Below are positions 51,650 to 60,176 of a stretch of 64,000 bases of DNA, one piece after another. The DNA lies in contig NZ_AVFL01000004.1 in assembly GCF_000576635.1 (NCBI RefSeq), forward strand, positions 186,001-250,000. The letters run 5' to 3'. The DNA is from Skermanella stibiiresistens SB22. Its GTDB lineage: Bacteria > Pseudomonadota > Alphaproteobacteria > Azospirillales > Azospirillaceae. The translations under genes were made by a program, and so were the position numbers. Every line of letters starts with the position of its first letter. Positions within the stretch are counted from its first letter, which is position 1. The notes below the pieces were generated by a model. It was not told where the DNA came from and ran no database searches. It saw only the letters and a program-made list of their open reading frames with translations.

Positions 51650-52867
51650 ATGCAACGCCCACCAGCGGACAGACACCAGCCGATTCCCTTGGATCAGACA
51701 CCCTTGGATACCCAGGGATCGGAGGCGCTGGCGCCTCCGGCCCGGCCGGCGATCGACATGGATTACGTGCTTTCCATGCTGGATAGCCTGCTGAGGATCC
51801 CAAGCCCAACCGGCTACACCGACGAGATCGTCCACTTCTGCGGACGAGAGTTGAAGCGGCTGGGTATCCCGTTCGAACTGACCCGGCGCGGCGCCATCCG
51901 CGCCGACATCAAGGGGCGCCTCAACAGCCCCGACCGGGCCATCGTGGCCCACGTCGACACGCTGGGCGCCCAGGTCAAGGGCCTGAAGTCCAATGGCCGC
52001 TTGGAGCTGGTGGCGATCGGGACGTGGTCGGCGCGCTTCGCGGAGGGTGCCCGCTGCACGATCTTCACCGATCACGGCTCCTATCGCGGCACCATCCTGC
52101 CGCTGAAGGCGTCCGGCCACACCTATAACGAGGAGATCGACACCCAGCCGGTCGCCTGGACCAACCTGGAGGTCCGGGTCGACGCCATCTGCTCCAACAC
52201 CGCCGACCTGATCCGGCACGGTTTCAACGTCGGCGATTTCGTCGCGATCGATCCCCAGCCGGAGTTCCAGCCCGACGGCTTCATCAATTCCCGCCACCTG
52301 GACGACAAGGCGGGCGTCGCCGTGCTGTTCGGTGCCGCCAAGGCGGTGATCGACGCCGGCGTCACGCTGCCGGTCGACTGCCACCTGCTGCTGACGATCT
52401 CCGAGGAGGTCGGCTCGGGCGCCTCGTCGGTGCTGCATGGCGACGTCGCCGAGATGGTGTCGATCGACAACGCGACGCCGGCGCCGGGCCAGAACAGCCG
52501 CGAGTCGGGCGTCACCGTCGCCATGGCCGACAGCACCGGGCCCTTCGATTACCACCTGACCCACAAGCTGCTGGACCTGTGCTCCGACCACGACATCCGG
52601 CACCAGCGCGACATCTTCCGCTATTACCGGTGCGACAGCGCCGCCGCGATCGAAGCCGGCAACGACATCCGGACGGCGCTGGTCTGCTTCGGCGTGGACA
52701 GCTCCCATGGTTACGAGCGCACCCATGTCCACGCCTTGCGCTCGCTGGCGGAGCTGGTGGCGCTGTACATGCAGAGCGACGTGACCTTCGAGCGCGACCG
52801 CCATGCCATGGGGCCGCTGAAGGGCTTCCCCCATCAGAAGACCGAGCCCGCCGAAGCGGCGGGATGA
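51650..52867 (+). CDS. M42-family peptidase of the NAGGN osmolyte system
   Basis: This 405-aa metallopeptidase-like protein of the M42/glutamyl aminopeptidase group is the third standard member of NAGGN operons. Metal-binding motifs are visible as VAHVDTLGAQVKGL, HLDDKAGVAVLFGAAKA, ISEEVGSGAS and the late SSHGYERTHVHALRSL. It may turn over NAGGN or a precursor when osmotic stress ends; that role is not proven. The first 35 residues (Pro/Gln-rich) seem extra, so ATG 51758 (MDYVLSMLDSLLRIPSPTGY) is an alternative start. A second perfect palindrome (51720-51739) lies in the 5' coding region. Confidence 0.9.
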   Translation: MQRPPADRHQPIPLDQTPLDTQGSEALAPPARPAIDMDYVLSMLDSLLRIPSPTGYTDEIVHFCGRELKRLGIPFELTRRGAIRADIKGRLNSPDRAIVAHVDTLGAQVKGLKSNGRLELVAIGTWSARFAEGARCTIFTDHGSYRGTILPLKASGHTYNEEIDTQPVAWTNLEVRVDAICSNTADLIRHGFNVGDFVAIDPQPEFQPDGFINSRHLDDKAGVAVLFGAAKAVIDAGVTLPVDCHLLLTISEEVGSGASSVLHGDVAEMVSIDNATPAPGQNSRESGVTVAMADSTGPFDYHLTHKLLDLCSDHDIRHQRDIFRYYRCDSAAAIEAGNDIRTALVCFGVDSSHGYERTHVHALRSLAELVALYMQSDVTFERDRHAMGPLKGFPHQKTEPAEAAG

Positions 52868-53163
52868 GACGGCGCGCGATTGCCTGCAACGGACGACCGT
52901 GAGAATTCCAGTCGTCCATTATTTTCTCCAAAACCCGAGAATTAAATAATAAATGAGAGTAGGTAGGGAAACCATCGAGCATCCTTGCCATTCTTCTCAG
53001 GAATGGGTCTGTCATATCTCTTCGGACCACTACGAAAACAGCCGATGATATCCTGTTGAGGTAGGGTTTTCCCATGGCCACTGACCTATTCTCACTCATA
53101 CGATAGGCTCTGTGTTCGTGGTGGCGTCGAGTTGCGGTCTTACAGCGGAATTGAAGTGGCGGC

Positions 53164-54396
53164 ATGACGGCGGACTTGAATAGCTTCGCCCTGGCCGCCG
53201 AACACCTGGGCACCGACCAGTCCGTCAAGCTGGCCCGATCCCTGACGCGCCGTTTGCGTTTCGTGGCCGTGCTGTCGGTCGTGTTCATCGCCGGTCTGAC
53301 CGCGGTCTTCCTCCTGCTGTTCCATGAGGTCGGCGTCCGTGAGCACGCGATCAGGACGACCTACGCCATGCGGGTGGCATTGGATGACCTTCGCGATGCG
53401 TTTGGCGAAGCCGGGGTATCGGGCACCGTTCGAAACATCGCCGCCGTCCGGCGGGCTTTGGCGCGCGTGTTGGATCTTTCGGCGCAGGACGTTCCCCAAG
53501 ATGCGGGCGACGCCTCCGAGTTGACCGCCTTGATTCGGCTCGTGGAGACCAAGTTCGAAGTTCCTGGACGCTTCACCGATGACGCGGGCGCCGATGTGAC
53601 GCGGAGGATCGACGCGCTTCAGGCCGAGAGGGAAGCCCAGCTGCGGGAACGCGTCGCCTGGGTAGGGTGGCTCAGCGCTTGTGCCCTGTATGGCGGAGCG
53701 GCGCTTGGGCTCGCGAAGGTCGTGATCATCGGCACCCTGCTGGGCCAGTCGGCGGTGATGGCGCGCCGTGAGGAGCGCATGCTGGAGGAGAGGACGTCCC
53801 TGCTTCGCGAACTGAACCACAGGGTCGCCAACAGCTTGGCCACGGCGGTGGCGATGCTGCAACTCCAAGCTTCGCAGATAACCGACCGGTCCCTCCGGCG
53901 GAGCTTCGAGGAGGCGCGGAACCGTATCGTGGCGCTCGGTGAGGTCCACCGGAGATTGCTTAGCTCCGATGCTGTTTCGACGCTGGATCTATCGACGCTG
54001 CTGCCTGGGCTGGGGCAGGATCTGGCCCGTGCCCTGGGGGCTGGCGACCGCGTCTCGATCACGGCGACTCCGGTGGTGGCCTCGGTCGACCTGGCCGCCG
54101 CCATGGCGATCATCATGACCGAGTTGATGACCAACGCCGTGCGGCACGGCTGCGACGGGGCCGGCTCCGATGAGGCGGCCTGCCACGTGACGGTCGATCT
54201 GCGGGCGGCGCCTGGCGGCGGCCTAGACCTGTCGGTCCGGGACACGGGGGGCCAGTTGCCAGCCGGGTTCAGCCCGGAGCGATCCGGCAAGGCTGGACTG
54301 AGGATCGTCGGCGCGCTGGTGGACCAACTCGGCGGCAGCCTCAGCTATCGCCACGACGGCTTCACCGAGGCGTTCGTCCGAATTCCAGCGGAATGA
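53164..54396 (+). CDS. Membrane sensor histidine kinase, HisKA_2/HWE type
   Basis: This 410-aa kinase has two membrane segments (about 34-54 and 163-193) flanking a periplasmic sensor region of about 105 residues with no known fold. The phosphoacceptor is His219 in LLRELNHRVANSLATAVAML, the HisKA_2/HWE-like spelling common in alphaproteobacteria. The ATPase N-box is MTELMTNAVRHG and a G-box is RDTGGQLPAGF, followed by GKAGLRIVGALVDQLGG. No response regulator is adjacent, so it is an orphan; such kinases often feed the PhyR general stress pathway, which is inference here. The start lacks a strong ribosome site. Confidence 0.85.
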   Translation: MTADLNSFALAAEHLGTDQSVKLARSLTRRLRFVAVLSVVFIAGLTAVFLLLFHEVGVREHAIRTTYAMRVALDDLRDAFGEAGVSGTVRNIAAVRRALARVLDLSAQDVPQDAGDASELTALIRLVETKFEVPGRFTDDAGADVTRRIDALQAEREAQLRERVAWVGWLSACALYGGAALGLAKVVIIGTLLGQSAVMARREERMLEERTSLLRELNHRVANSLATAVAMLQLQASQITDRSLRRSFEEARNRIVALGEVHRRLLSSDAVSTLDLSTLLPGLGQDLARALGAGDRVSITATPVVASVDLAAAMAIIMTELMTNAVRHGCDGAGSDEAACHVTVDLRAAPGGGLDLSVRDTGGQLPAGFSPERSGKAGLRIVGALVDQLGGSLSYRHDGFTEAFVRIPAE

Positions 54397-54400
54397 CTGT

Positions 54401-54439
54401 CGGACGCCTGTTCCTGGCGCGTCCAGGAACAGGCGTCCG
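54401..54439. terminator. 17-bp perfect hairpin between convergent kinase and cold-shock genes
   Basis: CGGACGCCTGTTCCTGG (54401-54417) and its exact complement (54423-54439) flank a 5-nt loop CGCGT. It sits 4 bp after the kinase stop and 10 bp from the cold-shock gene stop, so it should terminate or stabilise both convergent transcripts. T-tracts are absent. Confidence 0.8.
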
Positions 54440-54448
54440 TGTCAAACA

Positions 54449-55126
54449 TCAGAGCGGCATGATCCAAGTGGCTTCGCGGCCCTTGGAGGCGTCCTGGACA
54501 CGCATCTGGACGCGCTGGCCCGCTTCCAGCTGCATCAGGCCGCACCGGCGCAGCACGCTCTTGTGGACGAAGACGTCCTTGCTGGCGTCGTCGGCGGTGA
54601 CGAAGCCGAACCCTTTGTCCGGCTTGAACCACTTGACGGTGCCCGACATCTCGACTTCCGGACCGCCCGACGACGAGCCGTAGTCGCTGTCGCCGTACCG
54701 ATCACCGCCGCCATAGCCACCGCCGCCATAGCCACCACCACCGTAGCCGCCCCGGTCGCCATAACGGTCGCCACCGCCGCCATAGCTGTCGCCGTAGCGA
54801 TCGCCACCGCCGCCGTAGCCGCCGCGATCCGAGCCTCGGTCGGACCCTCGGTCACCATAGCGGTCGGCGACCGGTGCCCGGGTCGAGGCCGGGGCCCCGC
54901 CGAGCACTTCGACGATCCGAGTGACTTGCGGGCCCTTGGGGCCCTGGCTGATCGTGCAGAGGAGTTCCGTGCCGTCGCTAAGCTCCTGCAAGCCCGCCTT
55001 GTTCAACACCGAAATATGGAGGAATGCGTCCGGAGTGCCATCAACCGGAGCGACGAAACCAAAGCCCTTGGTTACATTGAACCATTTCACCAAGGCCTTG
55101 GCCTGGGCGCCATCGTCGAAAGACAT
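54449..55126 (-). CDS. Double cold-shock-domain protein with Gly/Tyr/Asp-rich linker
   Basis: This 225-aa RNA-chaperone-like protein has two cold-shock domains: CSD1 at about 10-72 (VKWFNVTKGFGFVAPVDG) and CSD2 at about 160-225 (GTVKWFKPDKGFGFVT, DVFVHKSVLRRCGL). Between them is a linker of about 75 residues made of repeats such as DRYGD, RGGYGGGG and DRGSDRG, more RGG-like than in typical two-CSD proteins of alphaproteobacteria. Such a linker could promote RNA binding or condensation. ATG 55126 is where family similarity starts but has no obvious ribosome site; an in-frame GTG at 55252 would add 42 residues. Long leaders are usual for csp genes. Confidence 0.88.
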   Translation of the reverse strand: MSFDDGAQAKALVKWFNVTKGFGFVAPVDGTPDAFLHISVLNKAGLQELSDGTELLCTISQGPKGPQVTRIVEVLGGAPASTRAPVADRYGDRGSDRGSDRGGYGGGGDRYGDSYGGGGDRYGDRGGYGGGGYGGGGYGGGDRYGDSDYGSSSGGPEVEMSGTVKWFKPDKGFGFVTADDASKDVFVHKSVLRRCGLMQLEAGQRVQMRVQDASKGREATWIMPL

Positions 55127-55497
55127 GGCGTTGTGCTGACTGAAGCGAGACAAGTGTGCAGAACCTTCGAATCCAGCGCCGCGCGCGGTTGACACCTTCG
55201 AGGGCAGCGTCGGTTGTTCCCCCTGGCTTGCCCCCGCGGTGATTTTATGCACAGAAAAATTTGAGTCTCCAGTGTAATTTTTTGTTCGTCCTACTCTATC
55301 GGTTGACCGATCTATTCTTCAGACAGACAGGTCCGTATGATTTTGGCGGATTTCCTCGAAAAATAGAGTTAACATGCGTGATCTTGACCTTTACGTAAAC
55401 GGCAAGTAGCGTTGATGGATCCGGCGGTTTGGCTGGGCGGGGAACAAGCGGTCGCGAGACAAGGCCGTGGCGCGAAGGGATCAAGGGAGACGTTGCG
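55127..55497. other. Divergent regulatory region, cold-shock gene (-) and acyl-CoA ligase (+)
   Basis: These 371 bp hold no gene. The part nearest the cold-shock gene is probably its long 5' leader. The segment 55250-55400 is AT-rich and includes the 14-bp palindrome at 55298-55311. AAGGGAGA at 55483-55490 is the ribosome site of the ligase gene. Confidence 0.6.
55298..55311. promoter_or_regulatory. 14-bp palindrome, candidate operator
   Basis: ATCGGT-TG-ACCGAT is a perfect 6-bp inverted repeat with a 2-nt spacer in the middle of the divergent intergenic region. TetR-type regulators of fatty acid genes use sites of this size, but no regulator gene is adjacent. Confidence 0.4.
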
Positions 55498-57195
55498 ATG
55501 GGCGATCTGGCGGAGAGGCTCACGGACCATCCATGGATGCGGTCGTATCCGGCGGATATCGACTGGCGCGCCGAGATCCCGGTGGCCCCCCTGTACCAGT
55601 TGATGGATGACGCGGTCCGCCGGTTCCCCGACCGCCCTTGCGTCGACTTCATGGACAAGCGGTACACCTACGCCCAGATCGGCGCGCTGGTCGACAAGGC
55701 GGCGCGCGGCTTCCAGGCGCTGGGGGTGGGCAAGGGATCCAAGGTCGGCCTGTTCCTGCCCAACACGCCCTATTTCGTGATCTGCTACCACGGCATCCTC
55801 AAGGCCAGCGGCACGGTGGTCAACTTCAACCCGCTCTACGCGGAGCGGGAGGTCGCCAAGCAGATCGAGGACAGCGAGACCGACATCATGGTCACGCTGG
55901 ACCTCAAGGTGCTGTACGGCAAGATCGCCAAGATGCTGGACGAGACCCGGCTGCGGCGGATCGTCGTCGCCCCGATGGCCGACATCCTGCCTTTCCCGAA
56001 GAACTGGCTGTTCCCCTTCGTCAAGCGCAAGGACATCGCCCGTGTCCCGTCGGACGCCCGGCACACCCCGTTCGCCCGGCTGATCGCCAACGATGGCAAG
56101 CCGGAGCCGGTCGCGATCGATCCGGCGCAGGATATCGCCGTGCTGCAATACACCGGCGGCACCACCGGCGTCCCGAAGGGCGCCATGCTGACCCACGCGA
56201 ACATCTACGCCAACGCCGTCCAGTCCCGCATGTGGTGCACGGACGCGAAGCCGGGCCAGGAGCGCATGCTGGGCGTGCTGCCGCTGTTCCACGTCTTCGC
56301 CATGACCGGCGTGATGAACCTGCCGCTCGTGCTGGGAGCGGAGATGGTGCTGGTGCCCCGGTTCGAGCTCGACCAAGTCATCAAGCTGATCCAGTCGAAG
56401 AAGCCGACCCTGTTCCCCGCCGTGCCGACCATCTACACCGCGATCGTCAACCACAAGGACATCGCGTCCTACGACCTGTCGTCGATCCGCTTCTGCCTAT
56501 CGGGCGGGGCGCCGTTGCCGGTCGAGGTCAAGCACGCCTTCGAGAGCAAGACCGGCTGCAAGCTGGTCGAGGGCTATGGGCTGTCGGAAACCTCGCCGGT
56601 GGCGACCGCCAACCCGATGCACGGCGTCAACAAGGCGGGCTCGATCGGCATCCCGCTGCCGGGCACCGTGATCGAGATCGTCAGCTTGGAGGACAGGAAC
56701 CGCCTGATGCCAATCGGCGAGAAGGGTGAGATCTGCGTGCGCGGTCCGCAGGTGATGAAGGGATACTGGAAGCGCCCCGACGAGACCGCCGAGTCGCTAG
56801 TCGATGGCCGGCTGCACACCGGCGATGTCGGGTATATGGACGAGGACGGCTACACCTTCATCGTCGATCGGATCAAGGACATGATCCTGTGCGGCGGCTA
56901 CAACGTCTATCCGCGCAATGTCGAGGAGGCGATCTATCTGCACGAGGCGGTGGCGGAATGCGTCGTCGCCGGCGTGCCCGACCCGTATCGGGGGCAGACC
57001 GTCAAGGCCTATGTCACGCTGACCGAAGGGCACCGGCTGACGCGCGACGAACTGGCCGAGTTCCTGAAGGACAAGCTGTCTCCGATCGAGATCCCGAAAC
57101 AGCTGGAGATCCGGGACGAGTTGCCGAAGACGATGATCGGCAAGCTGTCGCGGAAGGCGTTGCTGGAGGAGGAGGCCCGCCGGACCGGCGGATGA
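55498..57195 (+). CDS. Long-chain-fatty-acid-CoA ligase
   Basis: This 565-aa ANL-superfamily enzyme activates fatty acids to acyl-CoA through an acyl-adenylate. The P-loop is YTGGTTGVPKGAMLTH (from about residue 218); further motifs are VEGYGLSETSPVA, the hinge GDVGYMDEDGYTFIVDR and the catalytic C-terminal lysine in PKTMIGKLSRKAL. Length and motifs match FadD-like ligases. ATG 55498 follows AAGGGAGA; the in-frame start at 55429 is less likely. It would supply substrate to the beta-oxidation operon at the right end of the window. Confidence 0.93.
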   Translation: MGDLAERLTDHPWMRSYPADIDWRAEIPVAPLYQLMDDAVRRFPDRPCVDFMDKRYTYAQIGALVDKAARGFQALGVGKGSKVGLFLPNTPYFVICYHGILKASGTVVNFNPLYAEREVAKQIEDSETDIMVTLDLKVLYGKIAKMLDETRLRRIVVAPMADILPFPKNWLFPFVKRKDIARVPSDARHTPFARLIANDGKPEPVAIDPAQDIAVLQYTGGTTGVPKGAMLTHANIYANAVQSRMWCTDAKPGQERMLGVLPLFHVFAMTGVMNLPLVLGAEMVLVPRFELDQVIKLIQSKKPTLFPAVPTIYTAIVNHKDIASYDLSSIRFCLSGGAPLPVEVKHAFESKTGCKLVEGYGLSETSPVATANPMHGVNKAGSIGIPLPGTVIEIVSLEDRNRLMPIGEKGEICVRGPQVMKGYWKRPDETAESLVDGRLHTGDVGYMDEDGYTFIVDRIKDMILCGGYNVYPRNVEEAIYLHEAVAECVVAGVPDPYRGQTVKAYVTLTEGHRLTRDELAEFLKDKLSPIEIPKQLEIRDELPKTMIGKLSRKALLEEEARRTGG

Positions 57196-57196
57196 G

Positions 57197-57216
57197 GGGG
57201 GCCAAGGGCGGCCCCC
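57197..57216. terminator. Hairpin between convergent ligase and regulator genes
   Basis: GGGGGCC (57197-57203) pairs with GGCCCCC (57210-57216) around AAGGGC, 1 bp after the ligase stop. An alternative stem CCCGC-TCA-GCGGG overlaps its 3' arm. No T-tract is present. Confidence 0.5.
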
Positions 57217-57261
57217 GCTCAGCGGGCCAGATGGATAGGGGGGGGCGCCGCCGGATAGGCC

Positions 57262-57912
57262 TCAGCGCATCGCGTGGCGGGACGCGCTGATCACGGCCTG
57301 GGTGCGGTTCTTGACGCCCAACGACTTGAAGATGGCGGTGACGTGGATCTTCACCGTGCCTTCGGACAGACCCAGCTCATAGGCGATCTGCTTGTTCGAC
57401 TTGCCCTCGCGCAGGCAGCCGAGGACATCGCGCTGCCGCTGGGTCAGGCTGATGTGGGACGACTGGTCGGACGAGCCCGAGTGGTCGCGCGGCACGCTGG
57501 TCAGGCCGCTGCCGCTGGAATTCATCATCGCGTGCGGGACATAGACGCCGCCGGCCAGAACCAGCCGCAGCGCGCTGACCATGATCTGGACGCTGGACGA
57601 CTTGGGGATGAAGCCCCCAGCGCCCTGGTCGATCGCCTGGCGGGCGTCGGCGCCGTTCTCGGACGCGGACACCACGACCAGGGCGGTCTTGGGCAGCAGG
57701 GCCTTGATCTGGCGGATGCCGTCGAAACCAGGCCAGCCCGGCATCTGGAGGTCGGTCAGGATGAGGTCCGGAGGCTCGGTCCCCGAGCACTGCGCCACGA
57801 CTTCCTGGAAGGTCGCCGCCTGGATGTATTCAGCGTCGGAAAAAATCTGCTCGAGCAGCCGATTGATTCCTTCGCGAAACAGCGCGTGGTCGTCACCGAT
57901 TAAAATACGCAT
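57262..57912 (-). CDS. NarL/FixJ-family response regulator
   Basis: This 216-aa two-domain regulator has an N-terminal receiver with acidic pocket Asp7-Asp8, phosphoacceptor Asp54 (LILTDLQMPG) and the conserved Lys in GFIPKSSS. The C-terminal LuxR-type helix-turn-helix has LTQRQRDVLGCLREGKSNKQ and ending LGVKNRTQAV. A Ser/Gly-rich linker of about 25 residues joins them. GGGAAAGGGA precedes the ATG. No partner kinase is adjacent; the nearest kinase (53.2 kb) is of a different class. Confidence 0.93.
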   Translation of the reverse strand: MRILIGDDHALFREGINRLLEQIFSDAEYIQAATFQEVVAQCSGTEPPDLILTDLQMPGWPGFDGIRQIKALLPKTALVVVSASENGADARQAIDQGAGGFIPKSSSVQIMVSALRLVLAGGVYVPHAMMNSSGSGLTSVPRDHSGSSDQSSHISLTQRQRDVLGCLREGKSNKQIAYELGLSEGTVKIHVTAIFKSLGVKNRTQAVISASRHAMR

Positions 57913-58345
57913 CTTAGTCCCTTTCCCGTTTCTGGCCCGACGTCACATACGCAATTATGTGGTAGTCTCATTCGCTAGCATACTATTTTGTTCGTTAATA
58001 AAACCTACCATCGGTTTGGTTTCTAATTAATCATAGGAAGTTTGGTTAATGTTGCAAACCCAACACACCAAAACCAGACAGACAGGATAGGTAGAAAACC
58101 TGACGGCAGTCTGGCCTAGCTGATAAAATCCGAGTATCATATGCTTTAGGGCATATTGGATTACGCCAAAAGTGAGGTTGGGATAGGCTTGGAACTGGCA
58201 ATGGCCCTGTGCGAAGGAGTCGAATCAGGGGGTTGGAAGCGCCGAGCCTAATCCGGACCCGACCACTGGAACGGCGAGACCGCCGCGACTCGGGATCGCG
58301 GCGGTCCGGGTGTTCCCATCCTTGACAAAAAGCGTGGGCCCTCCG
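57913..58345. other. AT-rich intergenic region upstream of the response regulator
   Basis: These 433 bp hold no gene. The regulator's promoter should lie at 57930-58080 on the minus strand, a tract with repeated elements: GTTTGGTT twice (near 58014 and 58040) and facing copies ACCTA (58003-58007) and TAGGT (58088-58092). The right-hand end carries the hairpin at 58278-58306 that follows the acyl-CoA dehydrogenase gene. Confidence 0.6.
58278..58306 (-). terminator. Hairpin downstream of the beta-oxidation operon
   Basis: GACCGCCGCGA (58278-58288) pairs perfectly with TCGCGGCGGTC (58296-58306), an 11-bp stem with a 7-nt loop, about 40 bp past the acyl-CoA dehydrogenase stop. No T-tract follows on the minus strand. 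Confidence 0.55.
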
Positions 58346-60142
58346 TCAGAACGCGTCGGCGTCCATGTCCATCAGCACCCGCGAGCCCGCCATGATGCTG
58401 AGGAACAGCGCGTTGACCTGGGGCAGCGACTTCGTCATGAAGAACCGCGCCGTCTTGATCTTGCTGTCATAGAAGCCGGCGGCGCCATTCGCCTTCGGCA
58501 ACCGCTCCCGCGCCACCTTGACCATCCGCAGCCACATGTAGCCCAGCGCCACCAAGGCGAACAGGCGCAGGTAGTCGGTGGAGGCGGCCCCCGCCTCGTC
58601 CGGGTTCTTCATGCCCTTCTGGGCGACGATGGCGGTCGCCTGCTGCAGCTTGCCAAAGGCCTTGGCGAGCGGAATCGCGAATTCCAGCAGCTCCGGATCC
58701 TCCTGGGCCTCCTCCAACAGCTCCGAAACGGGGTGGAAGAACTGGCGGAGCAGGCGCCCCATGTCCTGGGGCAGCTTGCGGCCGACCAGATCCAGCGCCT
58801 GGATCGCGTTGGCGCCCTCGTAGATCTGGGCGATCCGGGCGTCGCGGACGAACTGCTCCATGCCGTATTCGCGGATATAGCCGTGTCCGCCATAAAGCTG
58901 CATGCCCATGTTGGTCGCGTCGAACCCATGGTCGGTGAAGTACGCCTTGACGATCGGCGTCATCAGCGCGACCAGATCGTCGGCCGCGCGCCGAGCCTCC
59001 GGGTCGGGGTGCTTGGCCGCGATGTCGATGTTCATGCCGACCCAGCAGGCGAGAGCCCGGCACCCCTCGGTATGGGCGCGCATGGTCAGCAGCGTCTTTC
59101 GGACGTCGGGATGGACGATGATCGGATCGGCCGGCTTGTCCGGCGCTTTGGCGCCTGTCAGCGAGCGGCCCTGGAGCCTCTCGCGGGCGTAGGTCACGGC
59201 GTTCTGATAGCTGACCTCGGCCAGCCCGAGCCCCTGGATGCCGACGCCGAGACGGGCCGCGTTCATCATGGTGAACATGGCGCGCATGCCCTTGTGCGGC
59301 TGGCCGACCAGCCAGCCCTTGGCGCCGTCGAAATTCATCACGCAGGTCGACGACGCCTTGATGCCCATCTTGTGCTCGATGGAGCCACACATCACGCCGT
59401 TTCGCATACCCGGCGTCCCATCGTCCCGCGGCAGGAACTTGGGCACCAGGAACAGGCTGATCCCGCGGGTTCCCGCCGGCGCGTCCGGCAGCTTGGCCAG
59501 GACGAGGTGCAGGATGTTCTCGGTCAGGTCATGCTCCCCGGCCGAGATGAAGATCTTGGTCCCCGTGATCGCGTAGGCGCCGTCCTCCGCCTCGTCCGGA
59601 ACCGCCTTGGTCCGGATCAGCCCCAGATCGGTGCCGCAATGGGGTTCCGTCAGGCACATGGTTCCCGCCCAGGTGCCATCCACCAGCTTGGGCAGGTAGG
59701 TCCGCTTCAGCTCGTCCGTGCCGTGTAGCGTCAGCGCGTTGTAAGCGCCATGGCTGAGCCCGGGATACATGCCGAACGACAGGTTGGCCGAGCAGATGAA
59801 CTCCTCCATGATGAAGTTCACCACATGGGGCAGGCCTTGGCCGCCATAGTCCGGATCGCAGGAAAGCCCCGTCCAGCCACCCTCGATGAACTTCGCATAG
59901 GCCTCGGGAAAGCCCTGGGGCGTCCGGACGACGCCGTTCTCGTAGTGGCAGCCCTCCTCGTCGCCGGACCGGTTGAGCGGCAGCAGCTCGTTCTCGACGA
60001 ACTTGGCGCCCTCCGCCAGCACCGCTTCGATCAGGTCGGGCGTATGGTCCTCGTGGCCCGGCAGTTCGGCCAGCCGAGCCACCGGAAAGACCTCGTTGAG
60101 AATGAAACGGACATCGTCCAGAGGCGCCTTGTAGGTCGGCAT
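58346..60142 (-). CDS. Acyl-CoA dehydrogenase (FadE type, with C-terminal extension)
   Basis: This 598-aa flavoprotein introduces the first double bond in beta-oxidation. It shows the N-terminal capping segment (MPTYKAPLDDVRFILNEVF), MCLTEPHCGTDLGLIRTKA in the FAD-binding middle domain, RDARIAQIYEGANAIQALDL with the catalytic-base region, and the extra C-terminal domain of long ACADs. It is the last gene of the fad operon, 34 bp after the FadN-like gene. Electrons would pass to ETF, which is not encoded here. Confidence 0.93.
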   Translation of the reverse strand: MPTYKAPLDDVRFILNEVFPVARLAELPGHEDHTPDLIEAVLAEGAKFVENELLPLNRSGDEEGCHYENGVVRTPQGFPEAYAKFIEGGWTGLSCDPDYGGQGLPHVVNFIMEEFICSANLSFGMYPGLSHGAYNALTLHGTDELKRTYLPKLVDGTWAGTMCLTEPHCGTDLGLIRTKAVPDEAEDGAYAITGTKIFISAGEHDLTENILHLVLAKLPDAPAGTRGISLFLVPKFLPRDDGTPGMRNGVMCGSIEHKMGIKASSTCVMNFDGAKGWLVGQPHKGMRAMFTMMNAARLGVGIQGLGLAEVSYQNAVTYARERLQGRSLTGAKAPDKPADPIIVHPDVRKTLLTMRAHTEGCRALACWVGMNIDIAAKHPDPEARRAADDLVALMTPIVKAYFTDHGFDATNMGMQLYGGHGYIREYGMEQFVRDARIAQIYEGANAIQALDLVGRKLPQDMGRLLRQFFHPVSELLEEAQEDPELLEFAIPLAKAFGKLQQATAIVAQKGMKNPDEAGAASTDYLRLFALVALGYMWLRMVKVARERLPKANGAAGFYDSKIKTARFFMTKSLPQVNALFLSIMAGSRVLMDMDADAF

Positions 60143-60176
60143 GGTTCAAGTCCCTCCCCAAAAATCCCGTGATGGC

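Noticed and set aside
58076-58086. AGACAGACAGG shared with 55322-55332
   Set aside because: The 11-base match is within chance expectation and the flanks differ.
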